From Maribacter sp. 1_MG-2023 (GTDB lineage: Bacteria > Bacteroidota > Bacteroidia > Flavobacteriales > Flavobacteriaceae): 64,000 nt of DNA. Below the pieces are notes generated by a model that was not told where the DNA came from, did no database searches, and saw only the letters and a program-made list of their open reading frames with translations. Shown one piece after another: positions 48,401-56,920 of the stretch. Position numbers and translations under genes: made by a program. The DNA lies in contig NZ_JAUOPN010000008.1 in the NCBI RefSeq assembly GCF_030547005.1, positions 1 to 64,000 on the forward strand, read 5' to 3'. Each line of letters starts with the position of its first letter. Position 1 is the stretch's first letter.

Positions 48401-48947
48401 TTTAGCGAAAGGTGAATATAATTTATGTATCTCTTCTAGCACCTCTACCAATTATCAAAATTGTTCTAAAATAATTATTACCGAACCTTTACCCTTAAGT
48501 GTACTTTTAGACTTCGATGCTTTGACCAACAGCGTCAACTTAAAAATGAGTGGTGCTGATGAATATACCGTGCAAGTAAACGGTAAAAGTTTTCAAACTA
48601 GAAAAGAACAAATCAGCATTCCGTTGTTAGTTGAAATTAATACGATAAGTGTGAATACTAATCAACATTGTCAAGGGGAATTTGAAGAAACGATATACTT
48701 GGGAACGACTCCAATAATTTATCCGAATCCGGTTGGTAATAGTCTATCAATAGATTTAAAAACTCTTACAATAGATAAGATTGAAATAGCTATTTTTACA
48801 GAAGCAGGAGTTTTAGTACATTCAGACAACTATAAAGTTGAACAATCAATCATTGAAATTAATACTAGCTTATTAAGCTCTGGTATTTACTTTTTAAGAT
48901 TGAAGAATGATAACTTCAATAAATCCTTCAAACTTTTAAAACAGTGA
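45465..48947 (+). CDS. Secreted PQQ-type sugar dehydrogenase with beta-propeller, TSP3 repeats and T9SS tail
   Basis: A 1160-residue protein. A signal peptide (about 1-21) is followed by a soluble glucose/sorbosone dehydrogenase propeller (about 25-400) with the family catalytic-type His157 in SNHNGGKIAFGPDG, and YAWGIRNTWKFSFD. A second propeller-like region (about 415-755) is built of repeats with NNIAKWNGTSWSAL. A short Ig-like part, two calcium-binding TSP3 segments (DADDDGDGINN, GDADGDGILNVDD) and a T9SS type A tail (IIYPNPVG) close the protein. It would oxidise a sugar outside the cell, but PQQ must come from elsewhere and related propellers can be non-enzymatic. The stop overlaps the next gene by four bases (GTGA). 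Confidence 0.82.
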   Translation: MVNHKHFLLILFFWIFSYAHSQELSYENAFPNLSFNFSTEIQGSVDGTNRMFVVEQQGFIKVFPNKANVTLEEQTTFLDISSIVSYSAGQEIGLLGLAFHPNYATNGYIFVYYIDQPSNYRINIARYKVDSSNPNLIDPNSRIIIAQFTKNQSDSNHNGGKIAFGPDGYLYISIGDGGGGGDPQGNGQNLNTVFGSLLRIDIDLDGNNPVETNSELPNGNYEIPSDNPRVGQSGLDELYAWGIRNTWKFSFDLTGNLWGSDVGQNSYEEINIITRGGNYGWNRFEANTEPSYGSETILATSPDIKPIFLYDHSASDVSITGGYTYKGSLTNNNLKNKYIYGDYVSGRVWALDYNTSTGNTTNEFLFKTNGEFISSFGEDEAGELYFSDYGANAKLFKLTETITGPVTTPVNGIGEWKSLSSGTDGIVQSITSSTNGISYIAGTINSAGGISASDLATLSTNEEWASFGTGIEGTILATTLSPDGTLYIAGDFTIVNGIEANNIAKWNGTSWSALSSGTNGPISTMAFNENGTLFIGGVFTTAGGLSANNIAKWENESWSLLTDASTNITGTNNEVRSIHVDDNNRVYIGGNFDTAGGIAATRIALWNGTNWSALGSGTSGFVQAMESAGDYLFVGGNFSIAGDKTVNRIARYHKNNNTWEALGNGVSGNVNTITSSGSYMYVGGTFDTASDDGSIDKIVNNLARWSTQTGWEALGSGTNVGVDTRVNALQFIKNETELLVGGNFITAGNINANNIAIWGATFCADESVIPEYFINGNWDSGSNNLTITEGDDITLSILPNDISFTITLPGGSIVNNDYLLENTNISQSGTYTFTTSKGCTTDFLLTIASANNDADDDGDGINNTNDLCPNTAAGATTDANGCSSTQLNNIGDADGDGILNVDDICPNTPNGETVDENGCTILSYPANQFKITSTGASCINSDNGSIFIESLNDEEFNATITGEDENRTIAFTDTLTIADLAKGEYNLCISSSTSTNYQNCSKIIITEPLPLSVLLDFDALTNSVNLKMSGADEYTVQVNGKSFQTRKEQISIPLLVEINTISVNTNQHCQGEFEETIYLGTTPIIYPNPVGNSLSIDLKTLTIDKIEIAIFTEAGVLVHSDNYKVEQSIIEINTSLLSSGIYFLRLKNDNFNKSFKLLKQ

Positions 48948-49621
48948 AAAAAAGCGGATTTTTAGTTTTCCTATTATTAATACTTCAATCGTGCGGTGTA
49001 GATTCAGATGTTTTGGAATACGCCAAAGATCAAATAAACATCACTCTTATCTTCCCTGAAGATGACTCTGAATGCACCGAAGGTATAATCGTTTCCGATA
49101 CACAAAGCGAGCTAGTCTTTGAGTGGTCTGATGAAAATGATAATAGTCCGTACATCGTACATTTAACGAGTCTTGTAAGTTCACAGACAGAATTAATAGA
49201 AAGTGATAACACAGACGTTTCCATTACCCTAGATCGCGGCGTAGCCTATTCATGGTTCGTAACTGGAAAAATTAATAGTACTAGCGAAATTTGGAATTTC
49301 TATAATGAAGGACCAGGTTTGAAATCTACAATACCCTACCCTGCTACAGCTATTTCACCTGTTTCGGGAGCCTCTATATCGCAAACTAGCACATCGGTTA
49401 ATCTAATCTGGAATTCAGAAGATCCTGATGACGACATTGTTTCTTATGATTTATTTTTTGGTGAAGCAAAAGACCCTCAGCTTTATGGAACAGATGTTAC
49501 AGAAACTAGATTTAATGATATACCAGTTGAGGCTGGAAAAATCTATTATTGGAAAATTATTACCAAAGATAGCATCGGTAATGAATCTACCTCTGAAGTC
49601 TTTACATTTTCTGTAGGTTAA
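48944..49621 (+). CDS. Fibronectin type III-domain surface lipoprotein
   Basis: A 225-residue lipoprotein with signal peptide and lipobox (LQSC, Cys17), starting at a GTG that overlaps the stop codon of the preceding gene. A variable Ig-like half (about 35-120) is followed by a fibronectin III domain (about 135-225) with VNLIWNSEDPDDDIVSYDLFF and IYYWKIITKDSIGN. Its specific role is unknown. Translational coupling to the secreted PQQ-type protein suggests that it anchors or assists that protein at the outer membrane; this is inference. A bidirectional terminator lies 44 bases past its stop codon. Confidence 0.78.
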   Translation: MKKSGFLVFLLLILQSCGVDSDVLEYAKDQINITLIFPEDDSECTEGIIVSDTQSELVFEWSDENDNSPYIVHLTSLVSSQTELIESDNTDVSITLDRGVAYSWFVTGKINSTSEIWNFYNEGPGLKSTIPYPATAISPVSGASISQTSTSVNLIWNSEDPDDDIVSYDLFFGEAKDPQLYGTDVTETRFNDIPVEAGKIYYWKIITKDSIGNESTSEVFTFSVG

Positions 49622-49664
49622 AGCATATTAAAGTATTGCATTAAATTTTAAAGTTGACAATAAA

Positions 49665-49696
49665 AAAGCCCCTTTAGCAAATACTAAAGGGGCTTT
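49665..49696. terminator. Bidirectional terminator between convergent genes
   Basis: AAAGCCCCTTTAG and its exact complement surround a 6-base loop, with A-rich and T-rich flanks. It separates the lipoprotein gene (plus) from the OmpA-family gene (minus). Confidence 0.88.
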
Positions 49697-49715
49697 ATAT
49701 AAACTATATTCCTTA

Positions 49716-50897
49716 TTAAAATTCTAGTATCACAAACTCAGAACGTCTGTTAACTGCATGCTTTTCTTCAGGACAATAAGTATTGTCATCACACTCGTTT
49801 AATAGTTGGGTTTCACCGTAAGCTTCTGTTGTCAACTTATCGGCTGATACTCCTTTAGACAATAAATAATCTTTAGTCTTATCAACTCTTCGCTGCGATA
49901 GCCAGTCATTATATTTCGAAGTTCCTCGAGAATCGGTATGGGAAGTGATTTTCAAAGTTAATGTTGGTATTTCTTCTAAAACCTGCGCTAAAGAGTCTAG
50001 CACCTTTTTAGATGAAGAATTAACAACCGAAGAATTTAAATCAAAATATACATTTCCTAAATTCTCAATTCTCGACTTAATTTCTGTCTTACGCTTATTA
50101 ATCGCATCTACTTTAGCTTTCTCAGCAGCCGCCAATGCATCTTCCTCTTGTTGTTTTTTAAGTCTTTCTGCCAATAATAATTCGTCCTTTAAACGATTAA
50201 CTTCATTTATTGAATCTGTTTGACGCTGTTTCTCTTTTGCGATAGCCGCTAAAAGCTCTAGTTTTTCCTCTCCTCGTTTAGAAAGCCCTTTTTCTATACC
50301 AAATTGATAAACGGCTCCAGCTCCATACTGAATGTGATTAGAAACACCTTCTTCTTCGCTCATAGCCCATTTACCAGTAGCATTTAAGTCCAATCCCCAT
50401 CTGTCTGAAAACCATGTTCTAAAACCTACAATAGCATTATAGGTTCCTCTTCCTCTATTATTAGCATCTGTATAACCAGCACCTATACCAACATAAGGAT
50501 CAAACCAAGCAGTTTCACCAATTATTTTATTTAAATCATACGTAATTCTACCATCTAAGCCGAAATAATTGATGTTTTCAGTTATAATCTCTCCATCAAT
50601 ATTTTTACCATCTTTATATTGGTTATAGGTTCCAATAGCTTCTAAACCAAGTCCACTTTTAAAATATCTACCGATACTTACTCTTGATGGATAAGGAACT
50701 AAATTCCATTCATCTCCAAAATTAAAGAGTCCATCAAAAACATTACCTGAATCATCTACAGCGTTTAAACCGACACCGAAAATCCAAGAGCTCTGTACAA
50801 TACTATCTTTTGCCGTGATTTGAAGTTCATCTTGAGCAAAGGTTATAGAAGATACCATGAGAATTAATAATAAACTAAAAATTTTAGCCGTTTTCAT
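49716..50897 (-). CDS. OmpA-family outer-membrane protein
   Basis: A 393-residue protein when started at the ATG at 50897, which gives a normal signal peptide (KIFSLLLILMVSSITFAQ). An upstream start at 50954 would add 19 residues that do not resemble a signal. An N-terminal beta-barrel of about 170 residues ends near AVYQFGIEKG. A charged coiled-coil segment follows (about 190-270), and a C-terminal OmpA peptidoglycan-binding domain closes the protein (YFDLNSSVVNSSS, then ITSHTDSRGT and SQRRVDKTKDYL). It should link the outer membrane to peptidoglycan. It is monocistronic, with a 120-base upstream gap that contains no standard -7 element. Confidence 0.92.
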   Translation of the reverse strand: MKTAKIFSLLLILMVSSITFAQDELQITAKDSIVQSSWIFGVGLNAVDDSGNVFDGLFNFGDEWNLVPYPSRVSIGRYFKSGLGLEAIGTYNQYKDGKNIDGEIITENINYFGLDGRITYDLNKIIGETAWFDPYVGIGAGYTDANNRGRGTYNAIVGFRTWFSDRWGLDLNATGKWAMSEEEGVSNHIQYGAGAVYQFGIEKGLSKRGEEKLELLAAIAKEKQRQTDSINEVNRLKDELLLAERLKKQQEEDALAAAEKAKVDAINKRKTEIKSRIENLGNVYFDLNSSVVNSSSKKVLDSLAQVLEEIPTLTLKITSHTDSRGTSKYNDWLSQRRVDKTKDYLLSKGVSADKLTTEAYGETQLLNECDDNTYCPEEKHAVNRRSEFVILEF

Positions 50898-51017
50898 AAT
50901 ATAAAATTTGGGGTTATAAAATGTAAAATTAGTTGTAGGTGAGGAGGTTGACAAATAATTACCGTGTATAGCAATTAAAATCGTTCGTTAGTCGAATGTA
51001 GAATTATTATCGACTAA

Positions 51018-51464
51018 TTACTTTATAATTTTGAGCGTTTTTGTACTTAAAGGCAACTTGTACATACTAAAAGGACTTACAATTAAGGTATTTTCTTCTT
51101 TAGACACTGTAGTTTTCATCTTATGAATTTGCAAATAATCAGCCTTCTCACTCAACTCTAAATCAGCATAATTAGAAGCTGAACTATCGCCACACCAAAT
51201 GAGAATCATTTCGATGTTAAAATCTATTGAAGGCGGAGTCAATCCTGGTTTTCTGGTCTGGTTTATTTTACCGTAAAAATCGTTCAATTCTTTTTGATTC
51301 TTTATTAAAAGATACTCCTCTTGCTCAAAGCCGCTGTAATTCTCATTTAAAATAAGTTCCATACCCGTATCATTAGATTCTTGCAAACTACTTTGAGCAG
51401 TGCTCTTACAAGAATTCAGCTGAATTATAGCTAACAGAAAAAAACAAGTAAAATATTTAAACAT
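51018..51464 (-). CDS. Small lipoprotein of unknown function
   Basis: A 148-residue protein starting at the ATG at 51464, which gives a lipoprotein signal (AIIQLNSC, Cys19). An earlier ATG at 51533 adds 23 charged residues and would overlap the upstream gene by 77 bases; the chosen start overlaps it by only eight. The middle contains YLLIKNQKELNDFYGKIN and IEMILIWCGDSS, and the end is rich in beta strands. It resembles small conserved lipoproteins of Bacteroidota, but no family was recognised. It follows bshA and probably shares its transcript. A weak inverted repeat (50988-50994 with 51011-51017) lies directly after the stop codon. Confidence 0.65.
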   Translation of the reverse strand: MFKYFTCFFLLAIIQLNSCKSTAQSSLQESNDTGMELILNENYSGFEQEEYLLIKNQKELNDFYGKINQTRKPGLTPPSIDFNIEMILIWCGDSSASNYADLELSEKADYLQIHKMKTTVSKEENTLIVSPFSMYKLPLSTKTLKIIK

Positions 51465-52596
51465 TTTTGAATCTTCCTTTATAAGCCCTTTCATATACTT
51501 CTTCGTAAAGCGGAACCACTTTTTGAATATCAAAACGCTGTGCTTCTTTTAGGGCATTAAGTTTGAATCTTTCTAAAACACTATCATTCTTTAAAATGGT
51601 AATCGCCTTAGCCGCCATATCGTTGATATCACCAACATCACTTAAAAATCCACTTACGCCTTCGGTATTCACCTCTGGTATACCACCAGCATTACTAGAA
51701 ATCACCGGGACTTTATTTATCATCGCCTCAAGAGCTGCTAGTCCGAAACTTTCTGATTCTGATGGTAATAGAAATAAATCTGAGAAACATAGAATTTTAT
51801 CGATCTCATTACTATTCCCTAAAAATATAACCTTATCTGCTATACCTAATTCTTCGCATAAACGCTCAGCACCTTCTTTCTCAGGCCCTTCACCGACCAT
51901 AATAAGTTTTGAAGGAATTTGAAGTTGAATTTTACTGAATATTTTAATTACATCAGGTATACGCTTTACTTTTCTGAAATTACTTATATGCGTCACTATA
52001 CGCTCGCCTTCAGTTGCCATATTTGACCTCTGGCAATCGGTAAAAGAAGTACTGTATTTTTTGGCATCGATAAAGTTAGGGATAACTTCAATCTCGCCTT
52101 TAATATCAAAAGTATCTAAAGTACCCTTTTTTAAACTTTCAGAAACTGAAGTAACCACATCAGACTGATTAATACTAAAAGTAACTGCAGGTTTGTAGAA
52201 AGGATGTTTACCGACCAAAGTGATATCGGTACCATGTAGTGTTGTAATCATTGGCACATAGATACCCTCTTCTTCTAACATTTTCTTTGCCATATAGCCC
52301 GCATAGGCATGTGGTATCGCATAATGTACATGTAAAAGATCGATTTTATGAAGCTTTATGGTATCAACTAACTTACTAGATAATGCAAGTTCATAAGGCT
52401 GATAATGAAATAGTGGATATTCTGGCACATGAACTTCATGAAAGAATATTTTATTACTCAACAACTCTAAACGAACCGGTTGCTTGTAGGTAATAAAATG
52501 AATCTCATGACCTCTATTAGCCAATGCAATTCCTAATTCTGTTGCGACTACACCGCTACCACCAAAGGTAGGGTAACATACTATTGCTATTTTCAT
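51457..52596 (-). CDS. bshA: N-acetyl-alpha-D-glucosaminyl L-malate synthase (bacillithiol)
   Basis: A 379-residue GT4 enzyme that joins GlcNAc from UDP-GlcNAc to L-malate, the first step of bacillithiol synthesis. The start MKIAIVCYPTFGGSGVVATELG is the BshA signature (GGSG loop for the phosphate). HVHYAIPHA, ITTLHGTDITLVG, SNFRKVKR and LPSESESFGLAALEAM (E-x7-E) are all present. The length is as expected. It follows the GH3/beta-lactamase gene by 19 bases and overlaps the small lipoprotein gene by eight. The other bacillithiol genes are not in this window. Although it lies near the polysaccharide locus and looks like a glycosyltransferase, its sequence is that of BshA. Confidence 0.93.
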   Translation of the reverse strand: MKIAIVCYPTFGGSGVVATELGIALANRGHEIHFITYKQPVRLELLSNKIFFHEVHVPEYPLFHYQPYELALSSKLVDTIKLHKIDLLHVHYAIPHAYAGYMAKKMLEEEGIYVPMITTLHGTDITLVGKHPFYKPAVTFSINQSDVVTSVSESLKKGTLDTFDIKGEIEVIPNFIDAKKYSTSFTDCQRSNMATEGERIVTHISNFRKVKRIPDVIKIFSKIQLQIPSKLIMVGEGPEKEGAERLCEELGIADKVIFLGNSNEIDKILCFSDLFLLPSESESFGLAALEAMINKVPVISSNAGGIPEVNTEGVSGFLSDVGDINDMAAKAITILKNDSVLERFKLNALKEAQRFDIQKVVPLYEEVYERAYKGRFKNV

Positions 52597-52615
52597 TACA
52601 ACAAAACTACCTTTT

Positions 52616-55525
52616 TTAATTCAGAATTGAATCGTAAATAGCTTGTTGAATTCTAGTTCTTAACCCAGATTTAACTAAAAGTGTGTTCGATGCAGATGGA
52701 TATGTTCTGTTGGATAAAAATACGTAGACAATTTCTTCTTCTGGATCAGCCCAAGTATACGTTCCTGTAAAGCCACTGTGTCCAAAACTTTTTCTTGAAA
52801 CACAACCACAGGTCGGACCACTGTGCTGTAACTGTGGTTTATCAAAACCTACTCCTCTACGCACATTGTTATCACAAAAATAACAGGTATTGAATTTTTT
52901 AACCGTTCTAGAATCGAAAAACTTAGTACCACCATAATACCCATTTTGAAGGTACATTTGCATAATCTTGGCAATGTCATTAGAGTTACTAAAGAGTCCG
53001 GCATGGCCACCGACGCCTGCTTGCATTGCAGCACCCATATCATGAACGTAACCTTGTACGGTACCATATCTATAATAGTTATCTTCCTCAGAAGGAACAA
53101 TCATATTCTTGTCAAATTTCTCTAAAGGATTATATGAGGTGTGGTTTGCCCCTATTCTATTATAAAGAAAATCATTTGTTAATCCGTCTAGCCTTTGACC
53201 ATAACTTTCTTCAACAACCTTTTTCATTACATAATACGGTACGTCACTGTAACGGTATCTATTAGACTTTAAATCTTGTCTGCCGATTCTATTATAAATT
53301 GAATCTTTATAGGCATCTGCTAAATAAAGATTATCATACACTTTCGTTGAAAAACCGGGCAATGGTGAGTTTCTATAAAATTCACCTGAGGGCTTTTTAT
53401 TTTCATCTAATGTATTGATGTAAAAAGGAATCCACGCTGGTAAGCGACCATAATGAGAAAGCGCTTTTAAAACGGTTACATTTTTAATTTCGGTATTAGA
53501 ATAATTCGGCACCAATTCTTCAAAAGTATTGTTCAAACCAATTCTTCCTTCTTCCTCCATTTTCATGACCATTGGCAAGGTTGCCAATATTTTGGTTAAA
53601 GAGGCTAAATCATAAATGTAGTCATTGGTAATCTTTTCTTTGCTATCGTATGTTGGCTTACCAAAACTTTTCTGGTAGATAACCTTTCCTTTTCTGGCTA
53701 CTAAAACCTGAGCTCCAGGAAACATTAAACTATCCAGCCCATGGCTCATTAATTCATCTATTTCCTTAAGTCCTTTTGAGCTCATACCAACACGCTCTGG
53801 AATACTATAGCCTAATCTACTTAGAGATTTAACTTGCACACCTGTATTTACAGGGAATTCTTGATGGGCACTCACAGGCAATTTACCGGTAGCACTTACC
53901 GCTCCAAATAATACTTCCGCCGTTTTCTCTTGCGCAATATCACTATTCTGATAAGACATTACCACAGCATCGATAGTATCATATGATTTGATATCCGATA
54001 ACGCATATGGCTTGGCAAAAACACAAAGTATAAGATTAGAAGTACGTTCGCTGCCAATTGCTTGCAACCAATTTAATTCTTTAGTTGAAAACTTATATGA
54101 TTTCCATGGACTTTCATTACTCTTATGATGCCCTACAATAACTAAATTAAAATCCTTTAATTTTACTTTTAAGGTATTAATGTCATTTGCCTCAACTACA
54201 GTAACATCTACATAATTCTTTAGCCCTTTAACAAATGTTTCATTATCAGAATCGCCCATTTTCACATAAGCAATTTTCTTATTGTCAAGGTTTTTAATAG
54301 ATAATAAATCTAGTTTATTCTTTACAACCGTAATCGCATTCTCAATAGCTTGTTCATAAATAATATCATCTTCAAGACTATTTAAATCTTCATACAAATT
54401 GTTTAAAGAAATAGGTGAGTACTTGTTTAAACCAGCCTTATATTTTGCCTGTAATATTTTTTTAACAGAATAAGCCAAACGCTCTTCAGTCAACTTACCC
54501 TTTTCGTAAGCTTTGGTTAATTTTTCTTTTGCGCTTACAATATTCTCTGGCATTAATAACATATCGTTACCTGCCATAAATGCATCCAACTCAACACTAC
54601 CATCTTTGCCTTTTGTAGAAACCCCTTTCATATTCAGGGCATCGGTAAATATTAATCCTTCGTAACCTAATTCTTCTTTTAAAATTCCGGAAATTATTTG
54701 TTCTGACAAAGAAGAAGGCATTCCTTTTTTCATTTCAAGTGCAGGCACCTCTAAGTGGGCTACCATTATACTACTTAAACCTGAACTGATTAATTTCTTA
54801 AACGGATAAAGTTCTAAACTATCCAATCGCTTTCTTGAGAACGGAATTACAGGTAAATTGTGATGAGAATCCACTTCTGTATCACCATGACCAGGAAAAT
54901 GCTTCCCATTTGCCAATACCCCAGCGCTCTCCATACCTCTAGCAAAAGCGGTTCCTTTCGCAACTACATTATCTCTATTCTCACCAAAAGAACGATTGCC
55001 TATAATCGGGTTTTTCGGATTCGTATTGATATCTAAATCTGGAGCAAAATTTATTTGTACTCCTAAACGTTTGGCATGCTTACCAATTTGATACCCTACT
55101 TTTTCTACAATAGAATTATCTTGAATAGCACCCAATGTCATATTCCAAGGGAATGCATAGGTAGAATCTAATCTCATAGAAAGTCCCCACTCAGCATCCA
55201 TTCCGATTAATAATGGAACTTTTGAAACTGCTTGATAATCATTTGTAAGTTTTGCTTGTCGAACAGGTCCGCCTTTAGAAAAAATAACGCCACCCAGATG
55301 TTCTTGAAGTATTAAATTCTTAATTTGATCGGTAGCTTGCTTACTTTGATTAGAAGCAACACTTACCATAAATAGCTGACCAAGTCTTTGATCTAAGCTC
55401 ATTTGAGCATACTGCGCATCTACCCAACGTTGTTGAGCAGTACTGTCTTTGGTTACTAAGGGGTTTTGAGCAAGCAAACTTGAACAGCAAAACAATCCAC
55501 AAATAAGAATAAAAATATAGCGCAT
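52616..55525 (-). CDS. GH3 beta-N-acetylhexosaminidase fused to a serine beta-lactamase-like domain
   Basis: A 969-residue exported protein with a signal peptide (about 1-19). The GH3 domain (about 30-360) has the NagZ motifs KHFPGHGDTEVDSH (208-221) and LIFTDALNMKGV with the predicted nucleophile Asp295. A GH3 C-terminal-type domain follows (about 400-590). The last 370 residues form a class C beta-lactamase/esterase-like domain with SxxK (LASLTKIL) and a HSGFTGT element near the end. This fusion is known in Bacteroidetes; the GH3 part would release GlcNAc from peptidoglycan fragments, and the second domain may cleave peptide or ester bonds. The first gene of a unit with bshA. Confidence 0.9.
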   Translation of the reverse strand: MRYIFILICGLFCCSSLLAQNPLVTKDSTAQQRWVDAQYAQMSLDQRLGQLFMVSVASNQSKQATDQIKNLILQEHLGGVIFSKGGPVRQAKLTNDYQAVSKVPLLIGMDAEWGLSMRLDSTYAFPWNMTLGAIQDNSIVEKVGYQIGKHAKRLGVQINFAPDLDINTNPKNPIIGNRSFGENRDNVVAKGTAFARGMESAGVLANGKHFPGHGDTEVDSHHNLPVIPFSRKRLDSLELYPFKKLISSGLSSIMVAHLEVPALEMKKGMPSSLSEQIISGILKEELGYEGLIFTDALNMKGVSTKGKDGSVELDAFMAGNDMLLMPENIVSAKEKLTKAYEKGKLTEERLAYSVKKILQAKYKAGLNKYSPISLNNLYEDLNSLEDDIIYEQAIENAITVVKNKLDLLSIKNLDNKKIAYVKMGDSDNETFVKGLKNYVDVTVVEANDINTLKVKLKDFNLVIVGHHKSNESPWKSYKFSTKELNWLQAIGSERTSNLILCVFAKPYALSDIKSYDTIDAVVMSYQNSDIAQEKTAEVLFGAVSATGKLPVSAHQEFPVNTGVQVKSLSRLGYSIPERVGMSSKGLKEIDELMSHGLDSLMFPGAQVLVARKGKVIYQKSFGKPTYDSKEKITNDYIYDLASLTKILATLPMVMKMEEEGRIGLNNTFEELVPNYSNTEIKNVTVLKALSHYGRLPAWIPFYINTLDENKKPSGEFYRNSPLPGFSTKVYDNLYLADAYKDSIYNRIGRQDLKSNRYRYSDVPYYVMKKVVEESYGQRLDGLTNDFLYNRIGANHTSYNPLEKFDKNMIVPSEEDNYYRYGTVQGYVHDMGAAMQAGVGGHAGLFSNSNDIAKIMQMYLQNGYYGGTKFFDSRTVKKFNTCYFCDNNVRRGVGFDKPQLQHSGPTCGCVSRKSFGHSGFTGTYTWADPEEEIVYVFLSNRTYPSASNTLLVKSGLRTRIQQAIYDSILN

Positions 55526-55619
55526 AAAAATATATGTACTGAGATAACTATTATGGATTGAAATTATTGCATTTCATCGATATAACCCAATAAAATCTGA
55601 TACTTAAGAAGAAATTATG

Positions 55620-56102
55620 TTAAAGAAAACGAGCATGCCAACTCTCAGAAGCTGGTACTTCCCAATGCTCAAGATACTCTCCTTTATTGGCAACCAGATT
55701 GTTGAATACAATCGTATTTTTAGAAATCGCCTTTTGCTTCGCCATAGCCTTAAAATCAATTAAGCTTTTATAAGCTACAAACTCACCTTGTTTGTACGAA
55801 ACGTTCATTTTATCTAATAGAAGAACATCATATTTCTTTTCCAAACTCTGTATAAAATGTACAGAAGCATCTATAGAGCAACCAGTAGCCCCTTGTGTCG
55901 TTTGATCAAGAGCTATCACAATAAAACGTCTATACTTTATCTCATAACCTGCATTTAAATCATTACCGTGTGCGGTCCATGAAGTTAAAAAAGTATCTAA
56001 ATCTGAACCAATTTCGGCTATTTCCTTTTCAGAAAATGAACGGTTACATTGATATATCCAAACTCTTGCAGTTTCTGGTAATGTGTTAAATTCTACTAGC
56101 AA
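55620..56102 (-). CDS. Conserved 160-residue protein of unknown function
   Basis: A small soluble protein with no signal peptide, membrane helix or nucleotide-binding P-loop. It contains ARVWIYQCNR, a WTAHGNDL segment, YRRFIVIALDQT and GCSIDASVHFIQSLEKKY. Similar flavobacterial proteins are sometimes labelled ABC transporter ATPase, but no Walker A motif is visible, so that name is not supported. It is the last gene of the amidase-MCE-Fe-S operon, 18 bases after the CCG-domain protein, and may act with the Fe-S complex. Confidence 0.7.
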   Translation of the reverse strand: MLVEFNTLPETARVWIYQCNRSFSEKEIAEIGSDLDTFLTSWTAHGNDLNAGYEIKYRRFIVIALDQTTQGATGCSIDASVHFIQSLEKKYDVLLLDKMNVSYKQGEFVAYKSLIDFKAMAKQKAISKNTIVFNNLVANKGEYLEHWEVPASESWHARFL

Positions 56103-56120
56103 ATTTTAATTTTTTAACTA

Positions 56121-56912
56121 TTATAAGTCTTCGGCCGTTGCAATCATCTCAGCAATATCCATTACCTGAACATCACCTTCTTTTTCTTTATTCTTAACAC
56201 CATCTGTCATCATCGTGTTACAGAAAGGACAACCTGCAGCAATAATTTCAGGTTTTGTTTCTAATGCTTGCTCTGTACGCTCAATGTTCACATCCTTATC
56301 ACCCTTTTCAGGTTCTTTGAACATTTGAGCACCACCAGCACCACAACAAAGACCTCTTTGCTTGCAGCTTTTCATCTCGATAAGCTCGGCATCTAGTTTT
56401 CTAATCAAATCTCTTGGTGCCTCGTATACTCCGTTTGCTCTACCTAAATAGCAGGGATCGTGAAATGTAATACGCTTCCCCTTAAAGTTACCGCCTTCCA
56501 TAGAAATTCTACCATCGTTCAGTAAATCTTTAAGAAACTGTGTATGGTGTACAACTTCATAATTACCTCCTAAGCCAGGGTATTCGTTTTTTATCGTATT
56601 AAAACAATGCGGACACGCTGTTACTATCTTCTTAATTTCATAAGCGTTCAGCACCTCTATATTAGTTACTGCTTGCATCTGAAACAAAAACTCATTACCA
56701 GCACGTTTTGCAGGATCACCCGTACAACTTTCTTCTGTACCAAGTACCGCAAAAGATACATTAGCCTTATTCAAAATCTTTACGAAGGCTTTCGTTATTT
56801 TCTTTGCTCTATCATCAAAACTACCAGCACAACCTACCCAAAATAAAACTTCAGGTACAGTTCCCGACGCAAAAAATTCTGCCATTGTAGGCACTTTTAA
56901 TTCACTTGCCAT
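56121..56912 (-). CDS. CCG-domain Fe-S oxidoreductase subunit (HdrB/GlcF/LldE-like)
   Basis: A 263-residue soluble protein with two CCG-type cysteine-rich domains. Visible cysteines are Cys28 (WVGCAG), Cys63, Cys100 and Cys103 (ACPHC), Cys154 (DPCYLG), Cys183, Cys189-Cys190 (LCCGAGG) and Cys228 and Cys231 (GCPFC). These arrangements bind Fe-S clusters in heterodisulfide reductase and lactate/glycolate oxidase subunits. It starts 8 bases after the membrane-bound 4Fe-4S protein, so the two likely form one complex that passes electrons between a cytoplasmic donor and the membrane. The donor is unknown. Confidence 0.9.
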   Translation of the reverse strand: MASELKVPTMAEFFASGTVPEVLFWVGCAGSFDDRAKKITKAFVKILNKANVSFAVLGTEESCTGDPAKRAGNEFLFQMQAVTNIEVLNAYEIKKIVTACPHCFNTIKNEYPGLGGNYEVVHHTQFLKDLLNDGRISMEGGNFKGKRITFHDPCYLGRANGVYEAPRDLIRKLDAELIEMKSCKQRGLCCGAGGAQMFKEPEKGDKDVNIERTEQALETKPEIIAAGCPFCNTMMTDGVKNKEKEGDVQVMDIAEMIATAEDL

Positions 56913-56920
56913 ATCTATCT

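Noticed and set aside
50988-51017. Inverted repeat after the small lipoprotein gene as a terminator
   Set aside because: Only a 7-bp stem with a 16-base loop and no directly adjoining T run; too weak to call.
51457-52596. Assigning the minus-strand GT4 gene to the polysaccharide locus
   Set aside because: Its N-terminal GGSGVVATELG and other motifs are those of BshA, and it lies outside the EPS gene block with peptidoglycan-related genes.
55620-56102. Label ABC transporter ATPase for the 160-residue protein
   Set aside because: No Walker A, signature or Walker B motif is visible.
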